Positions 24,796-33,800 of a stretch of 43,995 nucleotides of DNA are shown piece after piece. Under the pieces are notes generated by a model. The model did no database searches and was not told the DNA's origin. It was given only the letters and a program-made list of their open reading frames with translations. Source of the DNA: an uncultured Eubacteriales bacterium (lineage in GTDB: Bacteria > Bacillota > Clostridia > Oscillospirales > Oscillospiraceae); NCBI GenBank assembly GCA_949283375.1, contig CASDSM010000030.1, forward strand, positions 1-43,995, in the 5' to 3' direction. Both the position numbers and the translations under genes were made by a program. Position 1 is the stretch's first letter, and the number at the start of each line of letters is the position of its first letter.

Positions 24796-25096
24796 AGAGA
24801 AATTCCCTTTCTCTGGCAGCCGCCGGAGCGCAGCGCGGCATTTTTGAAACTTTTCATGGATGAATTTACATATTTTTTTCAAATTCACAAAATCTGCCAA
24901 CGATTCCGCAAAAAATGGGCAAATGCGAGAAATTTTGTCCCCCTGCCGCCGTCTCCCCGCCGCCCCCGCCGGAAAAACCGCCCGGGCAGCCGGAGAAACC
25001 ACTTGACAAATGTGGTATAATAAAATCCCGACCAATGCGGCCTGCCGCCCCATCTGGCCGGCGGAGCACTGACGCGAGGGGAGGGCACGCACGCAG
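24796..25096 (+). promoter_or_regulatory. Non-coding gap upstream of smpB with extended -10 promoter
   Basis: The gap between the murA promoter and smpB is AT-rich in its first half and holds a short hairpin (AGAGAAA/TTTCTCT) but no gene. At 25016-25021 TATAAT is preceded by TGG, an extended -10 element; a TTGACA occurs only 7 bases before it and cannot be its -35. CCAC-TTGACAAAT-GTGG makes a small dyad over this promoter. Confidence 0.5.
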
Positions 25097-25567
25097 ATGG
25101 CCATTCAGAAGGGCGTGAAAACGGTTGCAAATAATCGCAAGGCCTTTCACGACTACTACATTGAAGACCGCATCGAGGCCGGCATCGAGCTGGCCGGCAC
25201 GGAGGTCAAGAGCATCCGCGCCGGGAAGGTGAACCTGAAGGACTCCTTCTGCCAGGTGAAAAACGGCGAGATGATGGTCTATGCGATGCACATCTCCCCC
25301 TATGAGAAGGGCAACATCTTCAACCGCGACCCGATGCGCGACCGGCGTCTGCTGCTGCACAAGCGGGAGATCGCCCGGCTGCACGCCAAGGTCCAGCAGG
25401 ACGGCTACGCCCTCATCCCCCTCTCCCTCTACCTGAAGGACTCCCGGGTGAAGGTGGAGCTGGGGCTCGCGCGCGGCAAGAAGCTCTATGACAAGCGGGC
25501 CACCGCCGCCGAGCGCTCGGCCAAGCGGGACATGGACCGGGCGATGAAGTCGCAGGGCCGCTACTGA
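25097..25567 (+). CDS. smpB: SsrA-binding protein SmpB
   Basis: A 156-residue protein that binds the tRNA-like domain of tmRNA and brings it to stalled ribosomes. The OB-fold core is clear: [38 protein letters not shown] and the basic C-terminal tail [20 protein letters not shown], which enters the mRNA channel. ATG follows a rather distant GGGGAGG. The tmRNA gene it serves is only 650 bases downstream, with a cyclophilin gene between, so the trans-translation parts are nearly together. Confidence 0.97.
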   Translation: MAIQKGVKTVANNRKAFHDYYIEDRIEAGIELAGTEVKSIRAGKVNLKDSFCQVKNGEMMVYAMHISPYEKGNIFNRDPMRDRRLLLHKREIARLHAKVQQDGYALIPLSLYLKDSRVKVELGLARGKKLYDKRATAAERSAKRDMDRAMKSQGRY

Positions 25568-25625
25568 GGCCGCAGGCAGGTATCATTCCGACCGCTTCCG
25601 CATATGATAAAGGAGGGTATTCCAT

Positions 25626-26153
25626 ATGGCAGAGAACAAGCACCCCCAGGTGACCATCACGATGGACAACGGGGACGAGATGGTGGCCGAGCTCTATCCC
25701 GAGGTCGCGCCCAACACGGTGAACAACTTCCTGGCCCTCGCCGGGTCCGGCTTCTATGACGGGCTGATCTTCCACCGGGTAATCCCCGGCTTCATGATCC
25801 AGGGCGGCGACCCGATGGGCGCCGGCTACGGCGGACCGGGCTACTCCATCCGCGGCGAGTTTGCCGCCAACGGCTTTGCCAACAGCCTGGCGCATGACCG
25901 CGGCGTGCTCTCCATGGCGCGCTCTGCCTCCCCCAACTCCGCGGGCAGCCAGTTCTTCATCATGGTGGAGAAGGCCCCCCATCTGGACGGGCAGTATGCC
26001 GCCTTCGGCAAGGTGATCTCCGGCATGGAGACGGCGGACGCCATCGTCGCCGCCCCGCGCGACTGGAACGACAAGCCGCGCCGTCCGCAGAAGATCCGCC
26101 ACATGGAGGTGGAGACCTTCGGCGTGGACTATCCCGCGCCGGAGAAGTGCTGA
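25626..26153 (+). CDS. Peptidyl-prolyl cis-trans isomerase, cyclophilin type
   Basis: A 175-residue cytoplasmic cyclophilin that speeds proline isomerisation during folding. Active-site residues are in FHRVIPGFMIQGGDP (Arg51, Phe56, Gln59) and SAGSQFFIMV; HLDGQYAAFGKVISGME is also typical. There is no signal peptide. ATG has AAAGGAGGG about eight bases upstream. It lies 58 bases after smpB with no terminator between, so the two are probably co-transcribed, possibly with tmRNA. Confidence 0.95.
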   Translation: MAENKHPQVTITMDNGDEMVAELYPEVAPNTVNNFLALAGSGFYDGLIFHRVIPGFMIQGGDPMGAGYGGPGYSIRGEFAANGFANSLAHDRGVLSMARSASPNSAGSQFFIMVEKAPHLDGQYAAFGKVISGMETADAIVAAPRDWNDKPRRPQKIRHMEVETFGVDYPAPEKC

Positions 26154-26191
26154 GCTCCCCTTCCCCATTTTTCTCTTTCCTCTGCACACCC

Positions 26192-26212
26192 GGGCAGGCG
26201 CATTGCCTGCCC
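26192..26212 (+). terminator. Hairpin between the cyclophilin gene and tmRNA
   Basis: GGGCAGGC and GCCTGCCC form an 8-bp stem that ends six bases before the mature tmRNA 5' end. There is no U-run, and no clear promoter lies between it and tmRNA, so processing of a shared transcript is possible. Confidence 0.4.
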
Positions 26213-26218
26213 ATATCC

Positions 26219-26570
26219 GGGGGCGTACTGGTTTCGACGGGGATGGTGCAGCAGGACCAGCGAGCGGCGGCGCCTGTCCGCCATAAAACGGGCAACTTAT
26301 AAATCAAATAACAACGATCATACCGTTGCTGTCGCTGCCTGATTAGGCGCGACCGTCCCGGCCGGAAGGGCCACGAGCCGGTCCGGGGCGTGACTTGAGT
26401 GGCGAACGTGAGTACGGTAAGCTTTGCCCGTGCCATGCATCATGAAGCTACTGACCGCCGTAGTGTGACGGCTCACGCCGGCGGAAGGGAATGTAAATAA
26501 CCGTCTGCGCTCGGAGAAAGTCCTGTGAATCTGTTTTCGGACGCGGGTTCGATTCCCGCCGCCTCCACCA
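26219..26570 (+). ncRNA. ssrA: Transfer-messenger RNA (tmRNA)
   Basis: A one-piece tmRNA. The 5' end GGGGGCG pairs with CGCCTCC near the 3' end, followed by A and an encoded CCA. The universal start TACTGGTTTCGACGGGG and the T-arm GGGTTCGATTCCC are present. The tag frame most likely begins at GCA (26292) and ends at TGA (26340-26342), giving the peptide ATYKSNNNDHTVAVAA; the final VAA fits protease recognition. The resume codon is inferred from reading back from the stop, not from experiment. Pseudoknot-like GC-rich stems follow the tag frame. It works with the SmpB encoded upstream. Confidence 0.97.
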
Positions 26571-26618
26571 GAAAAGAAGCACCCTTTGTCAACCAGGCAA
26601 AGGGTGCTTCTTTTCAAT
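26571..26618 (+). terminator. Intrinsic terminator of tmRNA
   Basis: Perfect 18-bp inverted repeat (arms 26571-26588 and 26598-26615, 9-base loop) beginning directly after CCA; the right arm ends in CTTCTTTTC, supplying the U-rich tail. Confidence 0.93.
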
Positions 26619-26813
26619 GAGATCCACCCTGTTGGGTGGACGAAATCAGCTTCGCTGATGAAATCTCTTGCGCAAAAGAAAGCAGACAATGGAGCGATAC
26701 CCTGAAGTCGTGCGCTGCTTTTGGCCGCTCTTTGGCACGACAGACACATACGAACCCCATTGCTGTGTTCCTGCGCAGGGGCATGATCGCCTTTCCCTGC
26801 CGTTTTTCATCAT
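26619..26813. repeat. Hairpin-rich non-coding block, possible dispersed repeat
   Basis: GAGAT (26619-26623) and ATCTC (26663-26667) enclose two small hairpins, TCCACCC/GGGTGGA and ATCAGC/GCTGAT, forming a possible three-way junction. The rest of the block to the pflA terminator has no credible gene. On the minus strand a 56-codon frame reads through the whole block (ending STQQGGSH). It has no ribosome binding site and low-information composition, and resembles short frames produced by interspersed repeats in gut Firmicutes. That resemblance is from memory and unverified. Confidence 0.4.
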
Positions 26814-26849
26814 AAAAGCCGGAGAGGACCAACATCCTCTCCGGCTTTT
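26807..26849 (-). terminator. Intrinsic terminator of the pfl operon
   Basis: Minus-strand AAAAGCCGGAGAGGA and TCCTCTCCGGCTTTT form a perfect 15-bp stem with a 6-base loop; the arm ends in UUUU. It is 12 bases beyond the pflA stop codon. Confidence 0.92.
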
Positions 26850-26860
26850 CCATTGACCGC

Positions 26861-27592
26861 TCAGACTGCGCCGAGCAGGCGGCGGGCGTTTTCCACCCGC
26901 TCCGGGGTGGGCGGCTGGACGCCCTCGAGGGGATAGTCCAGGCCGAGGGCCCTCCACTTGAAGGCGCCCAGGGTGTGATAGGGCAGGACCTCCACCCGCT
27001 CCACGTTGCCCAGCGTATCCAGGCAGGCGCGCAGGCGGCGCAGGGCGCCTTCGTCGTCCGTCCGCCCGGGGACGAGGACGTGCCTGACCCAGACCGGCTT
27101 GCCCAGCTCGTCCAGACAGCGCGCCAGGTCGAGAATGTTCTCATTCCCACGGCCGGTGAGGGCGCGGTGGGCGTCCGGGTCGATGTGCTTGATGTCGAGC
27201 AGGACCAGGTCGGTCGCCTCCATCAGCGCGCAAAAGCGGCTGAAGAAGGGCTCCTCCCGGGTAAAGGGCTGGCCGGCGGTGTCCAGCGCGGTGTGGACCC
27301 CGGCGGCCTTCGCCTTGCGGAACAGGTCGGTCAGAAAGGGGAGCTGGAGGAGGGGCTCGCCGCCGGAGACGGTGATGCCCCCCTCCGTCCCCCAGTAGGG
27401 GCGATAGCGCAGAGCCTGGGCAAGCAGCTCGTCTGCGGTGCGCTCCGTGCCGCCGCAGGTGCGCCAGGTGTCGGCGTTGTGGCAGTACTGGCAGCGCAGG
27501 GCGCAGCCCTGCAGGAAGATGAGGAAGCGCACGCCGGGGCCGTCCGACGCGCCGAAGCTCTCGACGGAGTGAATGCGGCCGGTCACTGCCAT
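26861..27592 (-). CDS. pflA: Pyruvate formate-lyase activating enzyme
   Basis: A 243-residue radical SAM enzyme that makes the glycyl radical on PflB. The 4Fe-4S motif is CALRCQYC (Cys30, Cys34, Cys37), followed by the SAM-binding GGITVSGGEPLLQ and DIKHIDP. Start at MAVTGRIHSVESFG, the typical PflA N-terminus; a TTG seven codons upstream is open but lacks support. It follows pflB by 17 bases on the same strand, forming a two-gene unit. Confidence 0.95.
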   Translation of the reverse strand: MAVTGRIHSVESFGASDGPGVRFLIFLQGCALRCQYCHNADTWRTCGGTERTADELLAQALRYRPYWGTEGGITVSGGEPLLQLPFLTDLFRKAKAAGVHTALDTAGQPFTREEPFFSRFCALMEATDLVLLDIKHIDPDAHRALTGRGNENILDLARCLDELGKPVWVRHVLVPGRTDDEGALRRLRACLDTLGNVERVEVLPYHTLGAFKWRALGLDYPLEGVQPPTPERVENARRLLGAV

Positions 27593-27609
27593 GCTCTCAC
27601 CGTTCCCTC

Positions 27610-29862
27610 TCAAAGACGCCCGTGGCAGGTGCGGCGGATGACATCCATCTGCTGCTCGCGCGTCAGGTCGATGAACTTGACGGCGTAGCCGGAGACGCGG
27701 ATGGTGAAGTTGGCGTACTCCTCCTTCTCCGGGTGCTCCATCGCGTCCATCAGCTTCTCCACGCCGAAGACGTTGACGTTCAGGTGGTGCGCCCCCTGGG
27801 CGAAGTAGCCGTCCAGAATACGAACGAGGTTGGCCACCCGCGCCTCGTGGTCGTGGCCGAGCGCGCCGGGGTTCACCGTCTGGGTATTGGAGATGCCGTC
27901 GAGCGCCCAGGTGTAGGGCAGCTTGGCCACCGAGTTCAGGCTGGCGAGCAGGCCGTTCTGCTCCGCGCCGTAGCTGGGGTTCGCGCCGGGGGAGAGGGGC
28001 TCGCCCGCCCGGCGGCCGTCGGGCAGCGCGCCGGTGGCCTTGCCGTAGACCACGTTGGAGGTGATGGTGAGGATGGAGGTGGTGGGCTCGGAGTTGCGGT
28101 AGGTGTGGAACTTCCTGAGCTTGGTCATGAAGGTCTGCAGCAGCCAGACGGCGATCTCGTCGGCCCGGTCGTCGTCGTTGCCGTAGCGGGGGAAGTCGCC
28201 CTCCGTCTCATAGTCCACCGCGAGGCCGCCGGCATTGCGGATGACGCGGACTTTCGCGTACTTGATGGCGGCAAGGGAGTCCACCACATGGCTGAACCCG
28301 GCGATGCCGGTGGCGAAGGTGCGGCGCACGTCGGTGTCGATGAGGGCCATCTCCGCCGCCTCGTAGTAGTATTTGTCGTGCATATACTGGATGAGGTTGA
28401 GCACGTTGACATACAGCCCGGCCAGCCAGTCGAGCATCCGGTCGTATTTGGCCATCACCTCGTCATAGTCCAGATACTCGGCGGTGATGGGGCGGTACTC
28501 CGGACCCACCTGCTGGCCGCTCTTCTCGTCCACGCCGCCGTTGATGGCGTAGAGCAGGCACTTGGCGAGGTTGGCGCGCGCGCCGAAGAACTGCATCTCC
28601 TTGCCGGTCTGCGTGGCGGAGACGCAGCAGCAGATGGAGTAGTCGTCCCCCCAGACGGGGCGCATGACGTCGTCGTTCTCGTACTGGATGGAGCTGGTGG
28701 CGATGGAGATGTGCGCGGTGTAGCGGCGGAAGGCCTCCGGCAGGCGCTCGGAGTAGAGCACCGTCAGGTTGGGCTCCGGGCTGGGGCCCATGTTCTCCAG
28801 CGTGTGGAGGAAGCGGAAGTCGGTCCGGGTGACCATATGCCGCCCGTCCTGGCCGAGGCCGCCCACCTCCAGGGTGGCCCACACCGGGTCGCCGGAGAAG
28901 AGCTGGTTATAGCTGGGGATGCGGGCGAACTTGACCATGCGGAACTTCATCGTCAGGTGGTCGATCAGCTCCTGGGCCTCCGCCTCGGTGAGCGCGCCGC
29001 GCTCAAGGTCGCGCTGGAGATAGATGTCCAGGAAGGTGGAGATCCGCCCCACGCTCATCGCCGCCCCGTTCTGGGTCTTGATGGCGGCGAGGTAGCCGAA
29101 GTAGAGCCACTGGACCGCCTCCTTCGCGTTGGCGGCGGGGGCGCCGATGTCATAGCCATAGGCGGCGGCCATCCGCTTCATGTCGCGCAGGGCGTCGAGC
29201 TGCATGGCCAGCTCGTCGCGCTGGCGGATGATGTCGTCATACATCGCCCCGCAGCCGCAGTTGGCCAGGTCCTTCTCCTTCTCCCCGATGAGCAGGTCCA
29301 CGCCGTAGAGGGCCACGCGGCGGTAGTCGCCCACAATGCGGCCGCGGCCATAGGTGTCCGGCAGGCCGGTGATGATCTTGTTGTGGCGGGCGCGCTTCAT
29401 CTCGGGGGTGTAGGCGTCAAAGACCGCCTGGTTGTGCGTCCGGTGATATTCCGTGAAGATCTGGTGCAGTTTGGGGTCGGGGGTATAGCCGTAGGTCTGG
29501 CAGGACTGCTCCGCCATCTTGATGCCGCCAAAGGGCATGAAGGCCCGCTTGAGCGGCTTGTCCGTCTGGAGACCGACGACCTGCTCCAGGTCTTTGAGGT
29601 CCTCGCGCAGGTAGCCCGGGCCGTAGGCGGTCAGGGTGCTGACCACCTCGGTCTCCATGTCCAGCACGCCGCCCTGGGCGCGCTCCTGCCGCTGGAGTTC
29701 CTGCAGGGCGTCCCAGAGCCGCACGGTCGCCTCGGTGGGGCCGGCGAGGAAGCCCTCGTCCCCGTCATAGGGGGTGTAGTTGTTCTGGATGAAATCGCGC
29801 AGGTTGACCTCCTCTTTCCAGAGCCGGCCGCGAAATCCCTGCCACTGCTGCTGCATCTTCAT
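27610..29862 (-). CDS. pflB: Formate C-acetyltransferase (pyruvate formate-lyase)
   Basis: A 750-residue glycyl-radical enzyme converting pyruvate and CoA to acetyl-CoA and formate. The active-site pair is Cys412-Cys413 in [15 protein letters not shown], with an extra Cys411 ahead of it, and the radical Gly725 is in [17 protein letters not shown]. Length matches PflB. The open frame extends 50 codons further upstream, but those codons lie in the riboswitch leader; ATG 29862 has GGGAAAGGA nine bases before it. The formate product feeds 10-formyl-tetrahydrofolate, which explains the ZTP riboswitch in the leader. Confidence 0.96.
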   Translation of the reverse strand: MKMQQQWQGFRGRLWKEEVNLRDFIQNNYTPYDGDEGFLAGPTEATVRLWDALQELQRQERAQGGVLDMETEVVSTLTAYGPGYLREDLKDLEQVVGLQTDKPLKRAFMPFGGIKMAEQSCQTYGYTPDPKLHQIFTEYHRTHNQAVFDAYTPEMKRARHNKIITGLPDTYGRGRIVGDYRRVALYGVDLLIGEKEKDLANCGCGAMYDDIIRQRDELAMQLDALRDMKRMAAAYGYDIGAPAANAKEAVQWLYFGYLAAIKTQNGAAMSVGRISTFLDIYLQRDLERGALTEAEAQELIDHLTMKFRMVKFARIPSYNQLFSGDPVWATLEVGGLGQDGRHMVTRTDFRFLHTLENMGPSPEPNLTVLYSERLPEAFRRYTAHISIATSSIQYENDDVMRPVWGDDYSICCCVSATQTGKEMQFFGARANLAKCLLYAINGGVDEKSGQQVGPEYRPITAEYLDYDEVMAKYDRMLDWLAGLYVNVLNLIQYMHDKYYYEAAEMALIDTDVRRTFATGIAGFSHVVDSLAAIKYAKVRVIRNAGGLAVDYETEGDFPRYGNDDDRADEIAVWLLQTFMTKLRKFHTYRNSEPTTSILTITSNVVYGKATGALPDGRRAGEPLSPGANPSYGAEQNGLLASLNSVAKLPYTWALDGISNTQTVNPGALGHDHEARVANLVRILDGYFAQGAHHLNVNVFGVEKLMDAMEHPEKEEYANFTIRVSGYAVKFIDLTREQQMDVIRRTCHGRL

Positions 29863-29985
29863 ACGGTATCGTCCTTTCCCTTGATTCTTCCGTGTGCCGG
29901 GCGGTACAGCATTATTCTGCGCCGCAGAGGGGCCAGAAACACTGGCAAATGCGGTGCGCATACAGTTTTCACTATGTTTTTGCAT

Positions 29986-30086
29986 AGCAAAAGCCGACTG
30001 CCCGGACAACACTGCCCAGACGGTCGGCTGTGATGGATGAGGTCATACTCCCTGTGGTCAATTCCACTTCCGTCAGTCGTATGAGT
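29986..30086 (-). promoter_or_regulatory. ZTP riboswitch (pfl motif) with overlapping terminator
   Basis: The minus-strand leader of pflB has the layout of the ZTP/ZMP riboswitch. P1 pairs TCATAC (30079-30084 region) with GTATGA (30043-30048). Inside are the conserved GACTGACGG (30070-30078) and a P2 stem GTGG/CCAC followed by CAGGGA. After a short linker comes P3 with GCCGACCGTCTGGGCA. ACGG (30070-30073) can pair with CCGT (30020-30023) as the family pseudoknot. The P3 half GCCGAC also pairs with GTCGGC, followed by UUUU, forming an intrinsic terminator. ZTP, which accumulates when 10-formyl-tetrahydrofolate is short, should stabilise the pseudoknot, prevent termination and raise pflB expression. 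Confidence 0.9.
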
Positions 30087-30092
30087 GAGGTG

Positions 30093-30121
30093 ATTATAGC
30101 AGAGGGGCCGCCCCCTGTCAA
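30093..30121 (-). promoter_or_regulatory. Promoter of the pflB riboswitch leader
   Basis: A full-consensus promoter on the minus strand: TTGACA, 17-base spacer, TATAAT. The expected start (about 30086) coincides with the 5' side of riboswitch P1. The promoter sits only 17 bases beyond the LysR-type gene's stop codon. Confidence 0.9.
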
Positions 30122-30138
30122 GCGGGAATCTGACACGG

Positions 30139-30612
30139 TCAGGCGCGGGACGGGGCGGCGGTCTCCTCCAGGACGATCTCCCGCACGCAGTCGAGGAAGC
30201 GCTCTGAGGCGCGGGAGGGAAAGGCGGACTTTCTCCAGACCAGGGAGGGTGTGATCTCCTGCCGCGGGGAGAGGGGGCGAAAGCAGAGCGGCCGGTCCGC
30301 TCCGGTGTCCACCAGACCGTCAAATGCGACGGCGCAGCCCAGTCCCTCCTCCACCATCAGGGAGGCGTTGAAGACCAGATTGTAGGTGGAGACGATGTCC
30401 AGCCGCTCAAAGTCGCGCTCAAACCAGGTCCGCAGCGACCAGTGACCGCTCTCCTGCTCGGCGCGGATGAGCAGCTGCTTGCCCAGCTCCTCCTCCAGCG
30501 CCCTGAGCTGGGTGGAGAGGGTGGGCTGGGACAGATGCAGCGCCTCTGCCGCGGCGGAGATGCTCTGCTCCTGCGCCACGGCGAGGAAATATTGCAGTAC
30601 CCGGAGCTCCAA
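30139..30612 (-). pseudogene. LysR-type regulator with internal deletion
   Basis: The 157-residue product has an intact LysR helix-turn-helix (LRVLQYFLAVAQEQSISAAAEALHLSQPTLSTQLRALE in pieces, residues 3-40) and the start of the linker (ELGKQLLIR). It then jumps to the end of the effector domain (SGHWSLRTWFERDFERLD, ASLMVEEGLGCAVAFDGLV). Full LysR proteins are near 300 residues, so about 130-140 residues of linker helix and first effector subdomain are missing, in frame. TTG is the likely start with AGGAGGTGA eight bases upstream; a GTG three codons earlier overlaps it. It may be a decayed gene or a short DNA-binding remnant that still binds. It is divergent from the GH3 gene. Confidence 0.75.
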
Positions 30613-30668
30613 TCCGCTCACCTCCTGCCGGCGTCCGTCTGATACGCAAAGAGAATCGATTCCCTTTG

Positions 30669-30697
30669 AGTATAACAGAAGTCCGTATAGCTTTCAA
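30669..30697 (-). promoter_or_regulatory. Promoter of the LysR-type gene, with a LysR-like dyad
   Basis: Minus-strand TTGAAA, 17-base spacer, TATACT. ATAG-N7-CTAT (30687-30701), a T-N11-A type LysR box, overlaps the -35 region, consistent with autoregulation. A palindrome GAATCGATTC lies at 30653-30662 near the start site. Confidence 0.65.
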
Positions 30698-30724
30698 CTA
30701 TGCAGGTGGATTCAAAGCGCGTAT

Positions 30725-30753
30725 TTGCCTTTCGTTTTCCGTCAGCCTATACT
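30725..30753 (+). promoter_or_regulatory. Promoter of the GH3 gene
   Basis: TTGCCT, 17-base spacer, TATACT, leaving a leader of about 130 bases. It is divergent from the LysR-type gene's promoter. Confidence 0.6.
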
Positions 30754-30889
30754 GAATACAGCTGATATATCCGGCACATTTAAGCGAATCTGCCAAAGCC
30801 GGGCGGCGGTTCGCGCGCGGCGGAGGAGGGCAGAGCCGCGTCCAGGCGTCCCGGGCACGTTTGAAACGGCACAACAGGAGGAAAGAGAC

Positions 30890-33800
30890 ATGATACAGCT
30901 ATTGATCGACCTGCTGACCCCGGTATTTGCAGGCCTTGGCGTCAGCGCGGTGGACGTGCAGACCTATGCCGAGGCCCTGAGCGGCTACATCTACGCCATC
31001 TTCGGCGCGCTGGTGCCGATGGTGGTCGTGATGGCCGCCGCGCATTTTGTGGTGAAGAAGGGCACGCGCCATGTGGTGCGCTGGTCCGCCGCCGTGGCCT
31101 GGGTGCTGGTGGTGGCCATCATCGCCAACATCGTCTGCTTCGGCCCGATGTACAACAATATCGCCCCCATTATGAACGGCGGGGCCTCCGTCTCGGAGGA
31201 GTCCATCGCCGCCTCCAAGGCGCTCATTGAGGAAATTGGCGACGAGGGCATGGTGCTGGCCAAGAACGAGGCCTCCCTCCTCCCCCTGTCCGGCGCCAGG
31301 CTGAACGTCTTCGGCTGGGCCTCCACCAACCCCATCTATGGCGGCACCGGCTCCGGCTCCTCGGACAGCTCGGACGCCATCGACATCCTCACCTCCCTGA
31401 CCAACGCGGGCATCGAGTACAACACCGAGATCATCGACATGTACACCGAATACAGCCCCACCCGCAATGTGGGCGGCAATGTGGTCTCCGTCCAGTACAC
31501 CGACTGGACCCTGCCCGAGCCCACGGTGGACCACTACACCGATGAGATGATGGAAAACGCGAAGGCGTTCTCCGACACCGCCATGATCGTCATCTCCCGC
31601 TCCGGCGGAGAGGGCCAGGACCTGCCCCGGGACATGAACGCCGTCATCCACGGCACCTATGACCAGGACCACCGCGCTCTGACCGCCACGAGCGACGGCA
31701 CCCTGAACGAGCAGTACAACTACTTCGCCTGCTCCTACACGAACAACGGCGACTATGACGACTTCGATCCGGGGGAGAGCTATCTGGAGCTGTCCAACAC
31801 GGAGGAGGCCATGATCGAGCTGGTCTGCTCGGCGTTTGACAAGGTGGTCGTGGTCATCAACGCCAACAACGCCATGGAGCTGGGCTGGGTGGACGACTAT
31901 GACGCCATCGAGTCGGTCATCCTGGCCCCCGGCACCGGCGCCACCGGCATGGCCGCCCTGGGCCGCATCCTCACCGGCGAGGTCAACCCCTCCGGCCGGA
32001 CGGTGGACACCTACATCTATGACGTGAACGACGCCCCCTGGAACAACAATGTGGGCAGCTTCGTCTACAACAACGTGCAGGAGCTGGTGGACGCCTTTAC
32101 CGCCGCCGACCCCGCCTATCAGGGCGTGCTCTCCTTTGTCAACTATGTGGAGGGCATCTATGTGGGCTACCGGTTCTATGAGACCGCCGCGGAGGAGGGC
32201 CTCATTGACTATGATTCCGTGGTGCAGTACCCCTTCGGCCACGGCCTGTCCTACACCACCTTTACCCAGGAGATCTCCAGCTTCAACGCCGATGGGACCG
32301 ACGTCACCTTTGATGTGACCGTCACCAACACCGGCAGCGTGGCCGGCAAGGACGTGGTGGAGGTCTACTTCACGCCCCCCTACACCGACGGCGGCATCGA
32401 GAAGGCCAGCGTCAATCTGATCCAGTTTGCAAAGACCGGCCTGCTCGAGCCCGGCGCGTCTGAGACCGTCTCCTTCTCCATCCCCTACGAGGACATGGCC
32501 TCCTATGACTCCTCCTGCCTCAAGACCGAACACGGCGGCTATGTGCTGGAGGCCGGCGAGTACGCCATCTCCGTCCGCGCCAATTCCCACACGGTGCTGG
32601 ACGAGGCCGCCTTTGCCGTGGAGGCCGACATCGACTACAGCGTGGAGGGCCGTTCCTCTGACGGGGCAGTGGCCACCAACCAGCTTCAGGACTTCTCCGC
32701 CGGGGATGTCACCTACCTCTCCCGGGCCGGCGGCTTTGCCAACTACGCCGAGGCCACCGCTGCCCCCGCGGAGGACGCCTATGTGATGAGCGACGAGCTC
32801 AAGGCCCTGATGCGGGAGACCTCCGTGGCCTACTACGACTCCACCCTCTACGACAACCCGGACGACGTGATGCCCACCACCGGGGCGGACAACGGCCTGA
32901 CCCTCTCCCAGTTCACCGGTGTGAGCTATGACGATCCCCAGTGGGAGGATCTTCTGGACCAGCTCACTGTGGAGGACATGATCAACATGGTCAACCTGGG
33001 CGGCTTCCAGACGGTGGCCGTGGAGTCGGTCGGCAAGGTGGGCACTCAGGATTCCGACGGCACCTCCGGCCTGAATGACTGGTATATCCAGGTCTACGGC
33101 ACCGCCTATGCCACCGAGCTGCTGATCGCCCAGACCTGGAATCAGGATCTGGCCTACCGCATCGGCCTGGGCTACGGCCAGGAGTACGCGGACGCGGGCA
33201 TCTTCGGCTGCTACGCCCCCGCCATGAACACCCACCGCTCCGCCTTCTGCGGCCGGAACTTTGAGTACTACTCCGAGGACGGCGTGCTGGCCGGCCTGAT
33301 CGCCTCCAACACGGTGAAGGGTCTGGCGGAGAAGGGCGTCTACGCCTACATCAAGCACTTTGTCCTCAACGACCAGGAGACCAACCGCTGCGCCTTCCTG
33401 CTGACCTGGGCGGAGGAGCAGTGCATCCGCGAGATCTATCTGAAGCCCTTTGAGATCTGCGTCAAGACGATCGAGGGCCTGGGCGGCGCCGAGGGGGGCT
33501 ATCCCATGGCGGTGATGGGTTCCTTCAACTTCATCGGCCCCGTCAACAACAGCGCCAACCCCTACCTGCTCAACAACATCCTCCGGGATGAGTGGGGCTA
33601 CCGCGGCTTCGTCCTCACCGACTGGAACGGCTCCTACGGCTATCAGCAGACGGATGAGTGCGTCCGCAACGGCAACGACGCCATGCTGGGCTTCAACCAG
33701 CATGAGTCCAACCAGATCACCAACACCGGTTCCGCCACCCTGGTGCTGGCCATGCGTCAGGCCTGCAAGAACATCCTCTACACCGTGGCCAACAGCGGCA

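Noticed and set aside
24999-25021. TTGACA as the -35 of the smpB promoter
   Set aside because: Only 7 bases separate it from TATAAT; the extended -10 TGGTATAAT is the likelier promoter feature.
26318-26749. 143-codon minus-strand frame crossing tmRNA and its terminator
   Set aside because: It reads antisense through the tmRNA T-arm (GGNRTRV is the usual artefact) and the perfect terminator stem.
29989-30029. Reading the hairpin only as the terminator of the LysR-type gene
   Set aside because: A consensus promoter lies between that gene and the hairpin, and the upstream RNA carries all conserved ZTP riboswitch elements, so it belongs to the pflB leader.
27622-30033. 803-codon plus-strand frame opposite pflB
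   Set aside because: Antisense shadow of pflB; it also runs through the riboswitch and has no recognisable domain.
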